Positions 33,796 through 44,487 of a stretch of DNA of 64,000 nucleotides are shown piece by piece (within the stretch, counting starts at the first letter, position 1; the number at the start of each line of letters is the position of its first letter). Under the pieces are notes generated by a model, which made no database searches, was not told where the DNA came from, and worked only from the letters and a program-made list of their open reading frames with translations. Location: the NCBI RefSeq assembly GCF_026210795.1, contig NC_089440.1, forward strand, positions 1,240,001-1,304,000, written 5' to 3'. Source of the DNA: Rhizophagus irregularis. Its lineage: Eukaryota; Glomeromycota; Glomeromycetes; Glomerales; Glomeraceae. The position numbers and the translations under genes were made by a program.

Positions 33796-35592
33796 CTAAA
33801 AATCAATGTCCTCAAAATTGACGTTAACTTTATATTTATATTGTAAATCTTTAATCACTTCCAATTCCTCTTTACCAAATTCTTTTTTCCCATATATACC
33901 AAAATATTTTAAAGTTCCTTTCTCTTTTACTAGATCTCGTATGACCATTAAATGTCCAGTATGTAATTTTGAATAATCTACGATTAATGCACTAATCGAA
34001 GCCATACATTCATCACTTAATAATAAATCATATAAATGTCTAACAGAAAATCCACAATGTAATTTTAAATACCAACAACTTGATGGTAAATCTCTACCAT
34101 GAATATTTAATTCTTCATAATCACTATTCTTTGGACTAATATTAATTGTTAATCTTTCAAGTAATAAACTATGAAATAAATTATTTATTAAAAATTCCGG
34201 AGTGAAAGATTCATTTTTGTTGATGCTGATGAAATGATCACGGAGTCTTAATTTGGTGACGTTTCGACAATTATGTTTTATGGCGTCAACGATTTCAGGG
34301 GTGATCAAATCCAAACATAATTCTTGACAAGATATACCAAGTGGAGATTCAATAATTATTGTAGGTATTTGTGGATATTTTGGAGAACAACCTATAATTA
34401 AAGATTTCAAAATTATTCTATTATTAAAATTATTTGGTAAAGGTAAACTTGAACGATTTAAACCAGTACAATGATATATAGTAAGATTTTCTAATTTTTT
34501 ACAAGATGTTAATTTACTTAAATCAACATTTTGAAAATCAAGATTTTGAAATTTAATTGAAATTAAATTATTATAATGAGAGGATAAAAGTACTGGTATA
34601 ATAATATTTGCACCAATTCTAGCCCCTGATAAATTAAAATCTCTTAATGATTTTTGTTTTTTAATTAATGAATTTAATAAATCTATTATAGTTGGATCAT
34701 TTTCAAAATAAGGTAAAGTAATATCTAAAAAATTTAATCCTATACATAAATTAGGAAAATGTTGTAAAAATTTAAAAAGGTTTTCAGAATTTGGATCATA
34801 ATTTAAAGTAAATTTTGTAATTTGAGATAATCCAGGATAAACTTTTGAAAATAAATCCAATTCAGGAAAAATATCTATAAAATGTCTATCAATCTTAAAA
34901 GATTGTAAATTAAGTGAAGTATCTGTTATGTTTTTTGTTAAAAACATTCTACAAATTGATTTCGTTAATAATGAAGTTATTTTATAAGTGTTATGACCAA
35001 TAAATGATTTACGATAATGTTTTATTCCTGAATCAACTGATTGATATAATTCCATATATGATAATTCTTTTAAATATATAGAATAATTAAATAAACTATG
35101 AGTTGTATAAGGAATTTTAATTCCATGTTTTAAAAGTTGTGAATTTAAACATGATTTTTCTTCATCTGAAAGGCATGTAATATAAGTTCTAATAAGTTTA
35201 TATTTAGAATTTTTTGATAATTTATCAAAAGGTTTTGACCATAATATTGGAACTATATTTCTACACCATGAACGACAAACTAATAAACATGAGAAAAGTT
35301 CATTATCTAAATTTTTAAAAATTTTTTCAAGACATTCTGTTGGTAATGTTGGTAATGTTGATGAGAATTCTGCTGTAGAATTAATTTCTGAAGAAAATTC
35401 TCTTAATTTCTTTGGTTTTTCTGATGTTATTTCATTTAAATGTCCATAACTTCCTATATCATTAAATATTTCTTGTCCACTATTAATTTCAAAAAATTGT
35501 TTAAAACATGTTGTTTTAGAGTTTGCTTCTTTAGCTTTTAAATCTTTAAATAATTCTAGAATATGACGAATTAAAAAACAATAATTTGCCAT
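33796..35592 (-). CDS. F-box / leucine-rich-repeat protein, array member 2
   Basis: 598 aa, single exon, the longest of the array. It has an N-terminal extension of about 80 residues, then the F-box (LPTLPTECLEKIFKNLD ... LLVCRSWCRNIVPILWSKPF) and a long LRR-like region (LISIKFQNLDFQNVDLSKL, KLENLTIYHCTGL). Ends with KYKVNVNFEDIDF. Convergent with the Kelch gene, 154 bp apart. Role as a ubiquitin-ligase substrate receptor is inferred from the F-box. Confidence 0.85.
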   Translation of the reverse strand: MANYCFLIRHILELFKDLKAKEANSKTTCFKQFFEINSGQEIFNDIGSYGHLNEITSEKPKKLREFSSEINSTAEFSSTLPTLPTECLEKIFKNLDNELFSCLLVCRSWCRNIVPILWSKPFDKLSKNSKYKLIRTYITCLSDEEKSCLNSQLLKHGIKIPYTTHSLFNYSIYLKELSYMELYQSVDSGIKHYRKSFIGHNTYKITSLLTKSICRMFLTKNITDTSLNLQSFKIDRHFIDIFPELDLFSKVYPGLSQITKFTLNYDPNSENLFKFLQHFPNLCIGLNFLDITLPYFENDPTIIDLLNSLIKKQKSLRDFNLSGARIGANIIIPVLLSSHYNNLISIKFQNLDFQNVDLSKLTSCKKLENLTIYHCTGLNRSSLPLPNNFNNRIILKSLIIGCSPKYPQIPTIIIESPLGISCQELCLDLITPEIVDAIKHNCRNVTKLRLRDHFISINKNESFTPEFLINNLFHSLLLERLTINISPKNSDYEELNIHGRDLPSSCWYLKLHCGFSVRHLYDLLLSDECMASISALIVDYSKLHTGHLMVIRDLVKEKGTLKYFGIYGKKEFGKEELEVIKDLQYKYKVNVNFEDIDF

Positions 35593-37206
35593 TATTATTA
35601 TTAATTGTTTATTTGTAAAGAGTTTTAAGAAAAAAAAGAAAAAAGAAAGAGAGAGAGAGATATAGAGATAGAGAAAGTGCGTATTTTATTTTATTTACGT
35701 CTCATGTAAATATAAATTAAGTATATTGGTTGAATGTTTGATGTTGATCAATATCAAATGCTTCGTACGACTAGTTACAAGGACTATAAAATTGTGCCAA
35801 ATTCCATTTAAAGAATTTATTGTACATACTAAACGTTTACAAAAAGGTGTCAATTTTTAGGGTTAATATATTATTTTTATTATACTTGTATCACACCATT
35901 TTCATCAGTATTCTTTGGATGAATTTTTTTTTTTTTTTAAAGTTTATCGGTTTCCTATAAATTTTAATTATTTTCCCATCACCCATTATTTGCTTACGAA
36001 AAATAAATTTGCTTACAAAAAAAAAATATCAAATGACCAAAAACACATATATAATTTAAGTAAAGATTACTGCTTAAGGTTCATTTTTAAATGACTAAAA
36101 AAGTGGCTTAGCATAATCTCTTATCTACTTTTACATTGGTTTTTACTACTGCGGAATATGTAAATAAAATAAATAAAAATGTAATTAATTATAAATTTTA
36201 AATTAAGTGCTTTTTAGTGCTTTTTTTTTTCTTTTTGTGGTGTCATAAGATCAAAAAAAAAAAGTTATTATTATTAGTCAGTTCATCAGTTCTTTCTAAA
36301 ACATGCATTTTTTTTTTTTTACAGTTTTTTTAAACAAATCAAAAAAAAAAAAAATTTTTTTATATATAAATCTCAGTGCAACTCTTTCAGACCTATTTTG
36401 ATCTTTTTTGTGTCATTATTTTTATGTAAGATGCACCTTGTATGCTGTTTATTTTGGATCTATGCCAATAAATGCTATTTTTATATTTTATTAACTGTAT
36501 TAAATGCTATAATAATGTGATGATTTTACGTAATCATAAAAATGGTTAACTTATATTTAGGTAGGTATCGTTTGGGCTAATACCATTTATCCGTTTAAAA
36601 AATTAAAATATTTCATTGTTGTAATATTTTTGGCGTAAATTCTTTTTTTTTTTTATATATATATTTGAATGAGAAAATAATCCATGGGAATAATTAACGA
36701 AACAAACCCATGTGGAAAAATGTGATAGAAAAATATAATTATGGAAAAAAAAAAAAATTTTTTTTCTTTCTTTCTTTTTAATGAAATATAACAGGAATAA
36801 CCTTGATTATAATGTATATTATACAGTATATTTTATATTATGTATATAACTATCTTATGAAAATGAGGTATTTTTATGTTTCAATTATTCTAGTTAACAA
36901 TTAAAAATTTTCATGTACTATAAAAAAAAAAACCAAAAAAGAACTTCCCATTGAAGGTTAAAACCATAAATCTACATGATTATTATTATAAATGACATAA
37001 AAGAAATATGGTTCAACAAGCTAAGATATAATTAGACTTTGCATTGCGTCAATGAAAATTTTAAGTATGTCGTTAACCTCCGGTAACATTTTTTGAATAT
37101 TTGGATTCACAAAGTGAATATTTGTTTCGGAAATTGGGGAAAGATGTTGATTGGATGTAAAATCAAAACATCTACATACCTTTTTGTTTTCTTAAAATAT
37201 TTGTTA

Positions 37207-37280
37207 TCCGATAATGAATCAATTATGTCAACTATGTCCGATAATGAATCAACTCCGATAATGAATCAACTATGTCAACC
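37207..37280 (+). repeat. Short tandem repeat, TCCGATAATGAATCAA unit
   Basis: Three copies of CCGATAATGAATCAA followed by variants of CTATGTCAAC, in direct orientation. Confidence 0.7.
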
Positions 37281-37600
37281 ATAACAACTTTGTCAACTGC
37301 TTTCACCCATATTAAATATTTCAAATGGATAGTATATAATGATTCTACTGTATATCTTATAATTTGTTGTCGTTTCGTTAATAATGTTAACGATAATTTT
37401 GTAAAGTTTTTAGTACTATTCAATTTAGTAAATGATTTTCTTTGCGTCTAAACTTCGTCCAAACAAAAATTTCGTCAAATAAATCATGAAATCTTTAAAC
37501 TTGTTCAACTTGTTCAAAGCGTCTTGTAACTTTCACGAGTGATTGGAACAATCTCTTCAAATCTAACAATTGACACTTCCTTATGTCGCACAATCACATC

Positions 37601-38070
37601 CTCGTTTTGGATTCTTGAAATAAAAAAAATAATAAATCACGTGAACTAATTATATTACCGCTCGACCAACTCAAAATCTCCAAAAATTAAAAATTTTGAA
37701 ATAGAAAAACTATATAAACTAAAACTTCCTTCGCCCTCGTTTTGTGTTTCTTAAAAAACAAAAATAATAAAATCACGTGAATCAAGTAATATTACCACTC
37801 GAAACTTATCTTCAAATTCAAAATCTCTGTAAAAACTAAAATAGAAAACTATATAAACTAATTTTTATATAAAAATCCTTCGCCCCCGTTTTTGTGATTT
37901 CTTGGAAAAAAAAAATAAAATCACGTGAACTAATTACATATTACCGCTCGAAACTATCTCCAAACTCAAAATCTCTTTAAAATAATTTTTGAAATAGAAA
38001 AAAACCTATATATAAACTAATTTTATATAAAACTTCCTGTGTTTCTTGAAAAAAAATCCTTCGCTTCCTC
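37601..38070. repeat. Satellite of 136-148 bp units, each with a CACGTG box
   Basis: Three units and a partial fourth. Each unit reads CCTCGTTTT, TTTCTTGAAA, A-rich run, AATCACGTGAA, ATTACCGCTCGA, TCAAAATCTC, GAAATAGAAAAACTATATAA and ACTTCCTTCG. CACGTG lies at 37638, 37774 and 37922, with spacings of 136 and 148. It sits directly downstream of the F-box gene ending at 38127. CACGTG is the bHLH (Pho4/Cbf1-type) site; regulatory meaning here is unproven. Confidence 0.75.
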
Positions 38071-38126
38071 TATGTTGGACAATCGAATCTACGTAATTCG
38101 TCAACTAAAACTAAACTATACCAAAT

Positions 38127-39851
38127 TCAGAAATAATCTAACCTATGTGATGGAATAATGAATACTTCATATTCATCTTGTAAAACCTTTAATTCTAATA
38201 ATTCATTTTTACTAAATTTAGATTTTCCACCAATACCTAAAAATTTTAAAGTTCTTTTACTTTTTACCCAATCATGTATAACTTTTAAATGAGTTATTTC
38301 TAATTTAAAATAATCTATAATTAAAGTATTTAATTTACTACGATCTCCTAAACCTTTTAATAAATTATCCAATTGATCCGGATTAATTCCACATTCTAAC
38401 CTTAAACATTTTATACTATTTGGTAAAAATTTACCCGAAAAATCTATAACACCTAATTCTACTTCAGTTTCCCTATAAATTGTTAAATTCTCAAGTAAAG
38501 GTAAATCTCTTAATAATCTAAACATTTGTACCTTATGTTTTGGTTGATAATCAAATATTTTTAAAGTTGTAATATTAGAACAATTTTCTAATATTGTATT
38601 AACAGTACCAATAATTATAGTATCTAAAGTTAATTCTTTTAAATTACTATTCTTAGTTGATTTAATTATCATAGAAGTAATAGGAGGTGCTTTATATTTA
38701 TTCCAAATAACCAATTTTTTTAAATTTTTTAATTTAGCATTAAATAAAATTTTTGTTATTTCAGGGGTAAGACCTTGACAATTTTCAAATAAAAGTTCTT
38801 TTAATTGATCACATTTTGTTAATGATTTCATTCCAGTAGATTTAAAATTAATTAATTTAAATCTAATAGATATTAAAGTTTTTGATTGAGAATCTCCTAA
38901 TGCTGATAAAATAGTATTACCACCATTTCTAGCACCTTCTATACTAAATTTTTTTAAACCCCGTTGAGAAATTATAACATCAGCTATTGATCTATGTATT
39001 AAAGCTTCATTTTCAAAATCAATAATATTTATATTGAATTCTATTAAATCATTACATAATGATGGTAATAATCTTAAAAAATCAAATATATCACTTGATT
39101 CATAATAATTTAAATGAAGTTTTGTAATTCTTGATAAAATATTTGATTTTCTTTGTTGTTGTATTTCAATTATAGGTAAATCGGAAAATTCTCCAAATTT
39201 ATCAATGATTAATGATTCAATTTTTGAACTTTTTTTCATGAATAACATGAATAAATTTTTTGATAATAAATGAACATGTTCAAGTAATGGATTCACCGTT
39301 GTTGATCTTGGTGTTATAAGACGATTATTATTATTATTATTATTATTAAAAGATTCTAATAAATAAAAATGAATCGATTTTTCTAATTCTTTATAATCTA
39401 TTTCAATTAATAAAGAAGCATAATCAAATGATGAAGATTTATTTGGTATTATTAATTTTAATTTTTGTTGTTTTAAAGATGCTCTTAATGATTGTTTTGC
39501 AGCTGGGTCAAGACAAAGTAATAAAGTTTCGATTAATTTCACAGAATTTATGTTAGATAAAGGTTTTGAGGTGAAAGGATGTTTCCATAATATTGGAAGA
39601 ACATTTGAATGCCAATAATGATCAACAAAAAGGCATGAATATAATCCTTTTGACCCCATATTATCTAAATGTGAAAAAATTAATTGAAGTACATTTGGTG
39701 GAATTTTTTTGAGGTTGATAGCAGATTGTGGTTCAGGTTTTTCTAAAATCGGTTTGTTTTTTCTTCTACGACAAAATATAGATTTAAAACCTTTTTTATT
39801 ATTTTTTGAATCTTTTTTTTTTCGAGAAAAAAAACAAAATAGATTAGCCAT
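38127..39851 (-). CDS. F-box / leucine-rich-repeat protein, array member 3
   Basis: 574 aa, single exon. The N-terminal 45 residues are strongly basic (FFSRKKKDSKNNKKGFKS), perhaps a nuclear or membrane-contact signal. F-box: IPPNVLQLIFSHLDNM ... CLFVDHYWHSNVLPILWKHPF, in which LPTEC is replaced by IPPNV. An Asn run (39325-39345) interrupts the LRR-like part, which continues with LISIRFKLINFKSTGM and LKELLFENCQGLTPE. Closest in layout to array member 2 (similar C-terminal LKFLGIGGKSKF versus LKYFGIYGKKEF), so these two are probably recent relatives. Confidence 0.85.
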   Translation of the reverse strand: MANLFCFFSRKKKDSKNNKKGFKSIFCRRRKNKPILEKPEPQSAINLKKIPPNVLQLIFSHLDNMGSKGLYSCLFVDHYWHSNVLPILWKHPFTSKPLSNINSVKLIETLLLCLDPAAKQSLRASLKQQKLKLIIPNKSSSFDYASLLIEIDYKELEKSIHFYLLESFNNNNNNNNRLITPRSTTVNPLLEHVHLLSKNLFMLFMKKSSKIESLIIDKFGEFSDLPIIEIQQQRKSNILSRITKLHLNYYESSDIFDFLRLLPSLCNDLIEFNINIIDFENEALIHRSIADVIISQRGLKKFSIEGARNGGNTILSALGDSQSKTLISIRFKLINFKSTGMKSLTKCDQLKELLFENCQGLTPEITKILFNAKLKNLKKLVIWNKYKAPPITSMIIKSTKNSNLKELTLDTIIIGTVNTILENCSNITTLKIFDYQPKHKVQMFRLLRDLPLLENLTIYRETEVELGVIDFSGKFLPNSIKCLRLECGINPDQLDNLLKGLGDRSKLNTLIIDYFKLEITHLKVIHDWVKSKRTLKFLGIGGKSKFSKNELLELKVLQDEYEVFIIPSHRLDYF

Positions 39852-39952
39852 GGTGAGTTAGATAATATGGATAGAATATTATATATATATATTATATGTA
39901 TTTATGTATTTGTGAAAAAAAAAAAACGGCGTAATCATTTAAAACAGTTTGT

Positions 39953-39962
39953 CTATTTATAT
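39953..39962 (-). promoter_or_regulatory. TATA box ATATAAATAG
   Basis: On the minus strand, about 100 bp upstream of the F-box start at 39851. Same word as at 30601 and 42456. Confidence 0.55.
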
Positions 39963-40938
39963 TAAAGGTACTGATCTAGACCACTTTTAGTGGCTCATTG
40001 TATTTTTTTAATAGGTTATACAAAATTTTATTTATTTCATTGTATTATCTTTTTTGATCGAATAGTAAAAAAGAAAAAAAAAATAGGCGGATAATTGTTA
40101 AATAGATATCTAATGATTATGCGATTATGTGTGTAATATAATAGTAAAACATTTTGATTCTATTTTTAATGCAATCATCTCGGTAATTACCCTCCGATTA
40201 AATAATATGAAATCGGTATACAAGAATAGATGAATATTTATAATATTTTTGATTAATATGGTTAAATTGAAATTCCTATTATTTATCTTTTTATTATTCG
40301 TTTCCTTATAAGGTTATGTTACGCGAATAAAAGATAAACTTTATTTAGAAATCTTTAACCTATTAAATTTTTATAATTTTTTTTGCATGTATAAATATTT
40401 AAATATAGATCAAATGATGGCTTCATTTACAAAATTTGAATTCTCTCTAGAATATATGAAATACACGTGAATTAATTATTTCATTACAACCGACCAATCA
40501 TTTCAACGAATAAGATAGAATTATATATGTTGATCAAACGAAAATTAATGTTTCAGACCCTATTTTGGTATGTTTTTTCTATGTCATTTAATGTGTTTAT
40601 GCATCATTAGAAGTATTTAATGCTTCAAATTTCTCATATAATGATGTCTTCTTTAATAATCCTAAAATCCTTAAAAATAAGGTGGGAAAACAATACTTGT
40701 TGATATAATCTGATGATTTTTTCCATAACGAAGAATCTCTGAGAAAAAAAAACATTTTTTTTTTTTTTTTTTGTATTTTGTACTGCAGAGAACAATCGAA
40801 CAATCTTTTTTGTACCAGAAATTTCGGATTTAATCGGATCATCCGAGGCAAATAATCACTGCAGTCAAATAAATTATTATTGATTGATTTGGAATTTTGG
40901 ATGAATTCTTTTTTTATATTGTGGAAAATAATGGAATA

Positions 40939-41120
40939 CAGTTTCATCCTCATTATAGTGAATCCCATGGTTCGGAGATTAAAATTCATTATAGTGAGAA
41001 ATTGAGGGTCATTTTATTATATCTGTGTCTGAACTTTTCTTCATTATAATAAGTTATTATAGTAAGTTATTATAGTAAGTTATTCACTATATAAAAATTC
41101 GATATAGAGAAGGTGAACTG
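40939..41120. mobile_element. MITE, pogo/Tc1-mariner-like, copy 2 (182 bp, reverse orientation)
   Basis: Reverse complement aligns end to end with the element at 10656-10829: ends CAGTTCACCTTCTCTATATC versus CAGTCAAAGTTCTCTATAGC, and interior TGAAGAAAAGTTCAG and TTTTAATCTCCG shared. It has an extra internal duplication of TTACTATAATAAC. A TA precedes the left end, but the right flank reads TG, so the duplication has decayed. More diverged than copy 1. Confidence 0.82.
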
Positions 41121-42455
41121 TGTATGGAATATCCGAGAAAAAAAAATAAAGTTATATATTAAAGAGTTATTAACGTACAATCACTGAAAAAACAAAATAA
41201 AAACAACAATACTTTGGTTATTATCTAAATAATTCACACGTTTCTTATTATTTATCCACTTTAGTAAATTGAATAAGGTAGCTGCTTATCAGCTATCAAG
41301 TAAAAACAATGATTTCGCTTTATAATGATAAATTAGGTAAAATTTGTCAGTAGATAATATGTAATACAGTAGAAAAAGGAATTTTAGGAATATTTTTTTA
41401 AGCATAACAATCCTGTCATTCCCGTCATTCCGGGTAAAATTATATGTGTTCTGCTGCATTCTGCTGCGGTTCATATTTAATACATATATAAATGAATTTT
41501 TCTTCAAAAAATTTGATACTGTATGCGCGTTTTTCTTGTTTTTTTCTTTATAATTTATAACGCGTTGAAATTTTTTTTTCACGTCATGCATTTTTTTTTT
41601 TTTAACCGATGGGTAAAATTCGATACGATGATATACAGTAGCAAAGAAATGTTGTAAAATCAATTTTTTATTTTATATACATATAACATATATATATATA
41701 TACTTTTTTTTTGTTGGCGATGAATTTACATGGTAATTAAAATTTATGTAATTAAAATTTATGTATAAGGTAAATATATGCATTAGATGAAACAATTTTC
41801 TATTGATTTCAAATGTGAAAAAGTAATTTAATAATTAAATTAATTATTTAATATTTAGCAAATACTTTTTAGATAATATTAAGATAACGGATAAAAATGG
41901 GATAAAAATGAAACAATTAAATATCCCTAAAATATCCCCAAATTTTCTCCGAAATTCTTCAAAGATTATTTCAGGTAAATGTATGATTATAAATATATTA
42001 AGTATTGGGTTAACTTTTAAGGTAACAATATATGAATCATATTACTCGTGCATTTCATAATACATTTAGGAAGTCATATTAAAATTTTACGGAGAAATCG
42101 AAATTGCATATTATGGGAGAATCAAAGAATTGGGAGTTCGATTGTACGACCAAAATATTTAAATTATAAAAGATTAGAAGAAAGTACGCGAATTTACTAA
42201 AAATTGAGATAGGTGACGAAGGTGACGTAATTATTTGTTCACATAATCCAATAAATCCACATAATCACCTGATTTTGTATGATCTTTTTTTTACACCCGA
42301 TCATTTATTTACAGTATGATTTTTGATTGAGCAGGGTCGTTATTTATTATTGAATGATGATCGGAAATAATCATCCGCCCAGTCATTTCACTAGTTAGAC
42401 CAATTAGTAATTTAATTGTAGTGTGTAATAAGTACTATTATTGTACAAATTAAGA

Positions 42456-42465
42456 ATATAAATAG
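42456..42465 (+). promoter_or_regulatory. TATA box ATATAAATAG
   Basis: 120 bp upstream of the F-box start at 42585. Confidence 0.55.
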
Positions 42466-42584
42466 GATGGGTTAAACACACATTAAAATGTTTCAAAAAC
42501 TTTTTAAAAAAAAAATGATATTAAACGAACCTTAAAGAAAAAAGAAATTTTCACCAAATAATAATAATAAAAAAAAATGAAAAA

Positions 42585-43715
42585 ATGAGAAAATTAAAAT
42601 TATTAAAATTGAATAAAATTAGAGAAACAACACCTTTATTACCAACAGAATGTATGCAACAAATTTTAAAATATGTTGATGATCAAGAAAATGGACTTTA
42701 TTCATGTCTTTTGGTTAATAAATATTGGTGTAAAAATGTTTTACCATTACTTTGGGCATCACCATTTCAAAGTTCATTTATTATAAGTCATTGGGTATTA
42801 GCAACTTCAAGTTTAAAGAGTACATTATCAAAAAAAGCTATTAATCAACTTAATAATTATAAAATTATTGATACTTATATTTCATGTTTAGATAATAAAG
42901 AATTTTATTATTTAAATTCTTTATTTCAAAAATTTTATTCTATAAATCTTAAAATTGGAAAAAAACCTTTAATTAATTATTCTAATTTTTTACAAGAATT
43001 ATTATATAGTGAATTTGAGAATACTATATATATTTATTTAATGAGAAAATTTAAAGATAAATATAAAGAACAACAAATACTTGTGATGGCAACTTCATTA
43101 TTGAAATTATTTTTAAAAGAATCAACAAATCTTCGAATAATAAATTTTAATAAAAAATTTCATAATTTAGATACACCAAATTTATTACCAAAGATTATGA
43201 TGACAAAAAATTTTCTTTTTACAAATAATTTAAATAATATGACGGAAATTCTTTCATTAAATAGATTAGTAAAATTTCAAATTAATAATATTAATTCTAA
43301 ACTTACACAAAATACAATTAATTTATTAAAATTAATATCAATTAATTGTAAAAATATTCATTATCTTGATTTTAAATTTAAACATTTTGAATATAATGAT
43401 AATATATTACAATTAATTATTAGTATTATTAAATCACAAGATCATATATCAGAATTTAATATTTCTCAAATTAAAGATAATTTTGAATTAATATTATTAA
43501 ATTTATTATTATTACATAAGAATACTTTAATATCTATGAAGTTGGATAATGTTTATATATCTGAGAATTCCAAGGAAATGTTGAAACAATTTTTTAATAT
43601 AAGAAGTATTAAATTACTTCAATGTAATAAACTTACAAGTGAAGTTTTACCTGATTATACCGAACAATTAGAACAATTGAAGATGTTTGGTTATAAATCG
43701 GGAACAAAACATTAG
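42585..43715 (+). CDS. F-box / leucine-rich-repeat protein, array member 4, short C-terminus
   Basis: 376 aa, single exon. Start at 42585; an ATG at 42578 runs straight into a stop. F-box at residues 17-60 (LLPTECMQQILKYVDDQ ... CLLVNKYWCKNVLPLLWASPF). It carries an insertion after the F-box (IISHWVLATSSLKSTLSKK) that its paralogues lack. The LRR-like part ends early, after ISLKLLQCNKLTSEVL-type sequence, about 70-100 residues shorter than members 1, 5 and 6. No recognisable continuation follows the stop, so the C-terminus was lost or diverged. Confidence 0.8.
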   Translation: MRKLKLLKLNKIRETTPLLPTECMQQILKYVDDQENGLYSCLLVNKYWCKNVLPLLWASPFQSSFIISHWVLATSSLKSTLSKKAINQLNNYKIIDTYISCLDNKEFYYLNSLFQKFYSINLKIGKKPLINYSNFLQELLYSEFENTIYIYLMRKFKDKYKEQQILVMATSLLKLFLKESTNLRIINFNKKFHNLDTPNLLPKIMMTKNFLFTNNLNNMTEILSLNRLVKFQINNINSKLTQNTINLLKLISINCKNIHYLDFKFKHFEYNDNILQLIISIIKSQDHISEFNISQIKDNFELILLNLLLLHKNTLISMKLDNVYISENSKEMLKQFFNIRSIKLLQCNKLTSEVLPDYTEQLEQLKMFGYKSGTKH

Positions 43716-44487
43716 TAGTTTTATAGTATTTTAGAAGAATCTTACGATTTAATAGATTATTCTCGATTATTTAATGTATAAAATTAATTATTAATTATTA
43801 GACTAGTAAATCATGATGTAGAAAATAAAAGATAATTTGATTCACGATCCCGTCTTATTAATTTAATCACAGAAATCACAGATTATCTTTGCATATTATT
43901 ACAGACTATCGGTATGTCTTTTCCTTTGTAAACTCCGGGTATTATACGATAATTAATACTGCATTCAGTCTTACCGAAAATGCATGATGTCGAGTGCATC
44001 ACGTAAATAATTAATTATTTATAATACTATTATTGATCCTTTACAATTATAATCGAATTTTCTTTAATTTCCTTTCCTACATTTGCCTTTAATATAATTG
44101 GTAATTTAGTTTATAATAATGTCATTATAAAATTACCAATTTAAATTTTATACTAATAAAAAGAAAGTAATAATAATATTATATAATATATATTAATTAA
44201 TATAATTGATAAAACTTTGTATCACAAATTCAAAAAATTACAATTGACAATTATTATTTTTAAAATTCAAACCTTTTGTTTAATTGTTAGTTAAAAAAAA
44301 ATTTTGATCGTTTCATATTTCTTTCTTATTATGGATTTCAAATACGTAATTTTTAAAAAAGTGTTACATAAATAATTCCGATTTTCCGATTGACCCGATT
44401 TATAGTTATATTTGGAGATATAAATACCCCAATTACAAAAAATTGGCGTCATTCTTTCCAAAAATCATTTTCTCATTAAAAAAAAAA
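43716..44487. other. Intergenic with promoter
   Basis: About 770 bp, A/T-rich. Contains the TATA word at 44418. No further feature. Confidence 0.45.
44418..44427 (+). promoter_or_regulatory. TATA box ATATAAATAC
   Basis: About 60 bp upstream of the F-box start at 44488, followed by CCCC; the best-placed TATA box of the array. Confidence 0.6.

Larger units (their letters stand above)
35593..38126. other. Intergenic with two tandem repeats
   Basis: 2.5 kb, with a GA-rich microsatellite (35645-35675), many homopolymers, a short 26-30 bp repeat (37207-37280) and a 136-148 bp satellite (37601-38070). A degraded coding look at 37093-37284 is judged fortuitous. No gene supported. Confidence 0.45.
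39963..42584. other. Intergenic with a MITE
   Basis: Divergent upstream regions of two F-box genes. Contains the MITE at 40939-41120 and the TATA box at 42456; otherwise A/T-rich without credible genes. Two minus-strand open frames (40597-40989 and 41289-41663) are low-complexity and unsupported. Confidence 0.45.

Noticed and set aside
37093-37284. 63-codon open frame, plus strand, with DNEST repeats
   Set aside because: The reading arises from a short DNA tandem repeat; no domain and an equally long antisense frame.
40597-40989. 130-codon minus-strand frame
   Set aside because: Overlaps the MITE at 40939 and contains a homopolymer-encoded Lys run; no similarity to known families.
41289-41663. 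124-codon minus-strand frame
   Set aside because: Low complexity (Lys/Phe), no domain, no promoter or homologue pattern.
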